A stretch of DNA of 6,352 bases. Source: Thermoguttaceae bacterium (lineage in GTDB: Bacteria; Planctomycetota; Planctomycetia; Pirellulales; Thermoguttaceae). Under the pieces are notes generated by a model. The model was not told where the DNA came from. It made no database searches and was given only the letters and a program-made list of their open reading frames with translations. The position numbers and the translations under genes were made by a program. Every line of letters begins with the position of its first letter. The first letter of the stretch is position 1. This document shows positions 4,391-6,352 of this stretch, one piece after another. Location: the NCBI GenBank assembly GCA_017454585.1, contig JAFTCU010000279.1:1-6352 (forward strand), in the 5' to 3' direction.

Positions 4391-6352
4391 TCACTCGGCG
4401 TCCAGAAAGTCCGTGCCGAACATCGTGCCGGTCGAGCGCATCGACTTTCCGACGAGGTAAACCGTCAGTTTGTGCTCTTTCCCGTCGGCCAGTTCGGACG
4501 GAACCGGGAGTTTGATCGTTTCGTGGATCACGCCGTCAGCGCCCGGCACGGGGTTGCACCCGTCCCACGGCCCGCCGATTTTCTGGCCGTCGAGGTAAAA
4601 CTCCACGATGCCGTAGTCACACGCTTTGGTCAGGCCAAGGGAGATTTCCTTCGTGTTCTGCGGGATCGTCACGAGGAATTCCAGCTCATCGCCCGGTTTT
4701 CCGGCGTGCCACCAGACCTGATCGGAATTGCGCCACTGGCCGTTTTTGAACCCGCCCATGCCCTGGATCTGGGCCGTTCCACCGGTCGGTTCTTTCGTCA
4801 GCCGGAAGTTCCCCAGCTCGATCGGGAGGAATTCGGTCTTCCAGCTCACGTCCTGCGCGGCTTCCTCATCGAGCGGAGCGTAACCGTCGGTCAGGACCTC
4901 CAGCGCCCGCGTGCCGTAAAAGAACGTCGTGACGGCGTAATCGACCTTCGTCGCTTTCCAGTGCCAGACCTCCATGTCGAAGCGGAAGTCTTTCCGGAAC
5001 GGGATCCGGTCGAGCGAGCGGAAGCGCAGGTTCGTCGTGTTCCCGAAATTTCCCGGCCCTTCCGCCCTGGGCTGGGCGCGCCAGGGAGACTGGAAAAACT
5101 GCGGCGTGCACCACGCGTAGCCGTAGTAGTCCTCCGTGCCGGTCCCGAAATGGGAGGGGAACGTATCGCCGTCCACGAAAATCTTTTCGTCTCCTTCACC
5201 CCACCAGGCCGTGACGGGGTTCCGGACCGAAAGGACGTCGCCGACGTACACGCCGCGGCCCTTGAGCGTCGCGTAGTTCCAGTCCTTCGTTCCATTTCCG
5301 CCGACGGTCTGGATCCCGCGTTCCTGGTGCCAGTTGGCGTGGAAGTAAAGAAAATCCTCCGCCGGAATGGCCGCGATCTCGGGCGGCAGCGGATCCGCCT
5401 CAAGCATCACCGTGACCTTGGCCGGCACGTCGCGGGTTTTGCGCAGACTCCAGGTCATCCCCTCCCGGAACGGCATTGGCCAGCAGGACGTCATCGCGCC
5501 GTCATTAAGTCTCGCGGAAGTCATCACGCCTTTCTCCTCGACCTTCGTGAAGTACGTCTCATACGGATTCGTTCCGACGCCCGAGCCGAAAAAGTCGCCC
5601 AGCGGGCAGGAGACCGTTTTTTTGCCGTCGAACGTGAGCTCCAGGATCCAGCTGCGAAGGGCCTGAACGCGGTTTTCCGGCGTGTCGGAATCCAGCACGA
5701 CGCAAATGTGATTGACGCAGCCCGCGCCCTCGAAACCGTTCGGGAGCCGTTTCAGTCCCGGCGGATCATTGGTCCACATTCGAATGCCGGTGATGATCCC
5801 CTTGGCCAGCTCCTCGTTCACGGCCGCGATTCGCTCCCGGGCGGCGTTCAGGACCGCCGGCGTGAGAGACTGGACCGGCGTCCCGGCGGCGTACGTCCGG
5901 TAATTGATCTGGTAGTACAGATTTTTCTGTTCCTCCATCGAGTCGCAGGTGATCTTGATCGACTTCGCGTATGGGATCGGCAAATAAAGGTTTCGGCCCC
6001 GCGCGGTTTCCTGCGAGAGCGGCTCGCACGGCTGGTCCGGGCCGCCAAAAAGGGCGGAGCCGCCGACGATCTCGTCCACTTTTCCCTCAAAGGTCGGGGT
6101 TTCCGCGCCGTCCACGTAAATGTAAAACCGGTTTTTCCAGTGCGGGGCGGTGATCCACCAGCGGACGACCGCGCCCGGGCCGTCGGTTTCCATCAGGACC
6201 CACTCTTTCCGGCCGTCCCGCTCCTCAACGCGGAGGAACTGCGAGGCGTCGCCGTTTGCGAACCAGTTCTCGGTCGGCGATTTGGCGGCCCGGTCGTAAC
6301 TGCTGAACTGGCGGCACGTGAATTCCGGCCCCGGCTTCAGAACGGCCTGACG
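4391..6352 (-). CDS. DUF2961 protein, GH172-type glycoside hydrolase candidate (5' end outside window)
   Basis: The reading frame is open to the right edge, giving 653 visible residues. The ATG at 6193 is internal: the 53 codons before it encode conserved family sequence (QFSSYDR, ENWFANGD, RVEERDGRKEWVLM) that runs straight into METDGPGAVVRWW. The true start, and probably a signal peptide, lie beyond the window. DUF2961 proteins found to act on fructofuranosides or D-arabinofuranosides were placed in family GH172. Family motifs (visible-residue numbering) include CPLGDFFGSG near 249-258 and FGTGTEDYYGYAW near 402-414. E386 (WWGEGDE) and E407 (GTGTEDY) are 21 apart, the same spacing as the catalytic E270/E291 pair I recall for the bifidobacterial alpha-fructofuranosidase, so they are the likely catalytic pair. 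Residues from about 510 to the end form a second, probably beta-sandwich region (QVWWHAGKPGDELEF, DYGIVEFYLDGQKIG) that may bind sugar. The substrate is unknown. It is probably secreted or periplasmic. No transporter or regulator is in view; by eye it is more GC-rich than rseP. Confidence 0.9.
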   Translation of the reverse strand, partial: RQAVLKPGPEFTCRQFSSYDRAAKSPTENWFANGDASQFLRVEERDGRKEWVLMETDGPGAVVRWWITAPHWKNRFYIYVDGAETPTFEGKVDEIVGGSALFGGPDQPCEPLSQETARGRNLYLPIPYAKSIKITCDSMEEQKNLYYQINYRTYAAGTPVQSLTPAVLNAARERIAAVNEELAKGIITGIRMWTNDPPGLKRLPNGFEGAGCVNHICVVLDSDTPENRVQALRSWILELTFDGKKTVSCPLGDFFGSGVGTNPYETYFTKVEEKGVMTSARLNDGAMTSCWPMPFREGMTWSLRKTRDVPAKVTVMLEADPLPPEIAAIPAEDFLYFHANWHQERGIQTVGGNGTKDWNYATLKGRGVYVGDVLSVRNPVTAWWGEGDEKIFVDGDTFPSHFGTGTEDYYGYAWCTPQFFQSPWRAQPRAEGPGNFGNTTNLRFRSLDRIPFRKDFRFDMEVWHWKATKVDYAVTTFFYGTRALEVLTDGYAPLDEEAAQDVSWKTEFLPIELGNFRLTKEPTGGTAQIQGMGGFKNGQWRNSDQVWWHAGKPGDELEFLVTIPQNTKEISLGLTKACDYGIVEFYLDGQKIGGPWDGCNPVPGADGVIHETIKLPVPSELADGKEHKLTVYLVGKSMRSTGTMFGTDFLDAE

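Noticed and set aside
6191..6193. ATG at 6193 as the start of the DUF2961 gene
   Set aside because: The frame stays open upstream and encodes conserved family residues (SSYDR, WFANGD), so this Met is internal.

Overview
The window comes from a bacterial chromosome, most likely Planctomycetota or a close PVC-group relative. This is an inference from three things: the very long RseP-type protease (761 residues against roughly 450 in enterobacteria) with its multi-PDZ insertion and planctomycete-like signature stretches, an ExbD-family gene next to it, and a large DUF2961 carbohydrate-active protein of a kind common in that group. No rRNA or other phylogenetic marker is present, so the assignment is moderate.

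All four protein genes lie on the minus strand, so transcription runs from right to left. From the right edge: (1) a DUF2961/GH172-type glycoside hydrolase candidate, 4391-6352, whose 5' end lies outside the window; (2) a 287-base intergenic region with a 101-bp foldback repeat (4256-4356) just past the stop of that gene, followed by a clear sigma70-type promoter for dxr; (3) dxr, 2946-4103, the second enzyme of the MEP isoprenoid pathway; (4) a 159-bp foldback element (2807-2965) with perfect 29-bp inverted arms made of 7-bp tandem units, which covers the dxr stop codon and fills most of the dxr-rseP gap; (5) rseP, 503-2788, a site-2 intramembrane metalloprotease; (6) 17 bases later an ExbD/TolR-family gene, 30-485. 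The last 29 bases at the left edge hold nothing that can be called.

dxr and rseP are neighbours in many bacteria, including E. coli, and with exbD they probably form a cell-envelope/isoprenoid transcription unit driven from the promoter at about 4149-4176. The DUF2961 gene appears to be a separate unit ending at the first foldback. The protein genes are ordinary for such a genome. The least explained DNA is the pair of foldback elements on either side of dxr: different sequences, same architecture (short tandem units in inverted orientation around a roughly concentric inner hairpin), each directly at the 3' end of a gene. No CRISPR, tRNA, rRNA, transposase, phage or defence gene was seen, and I found no convincing undescribed multi-gene system.
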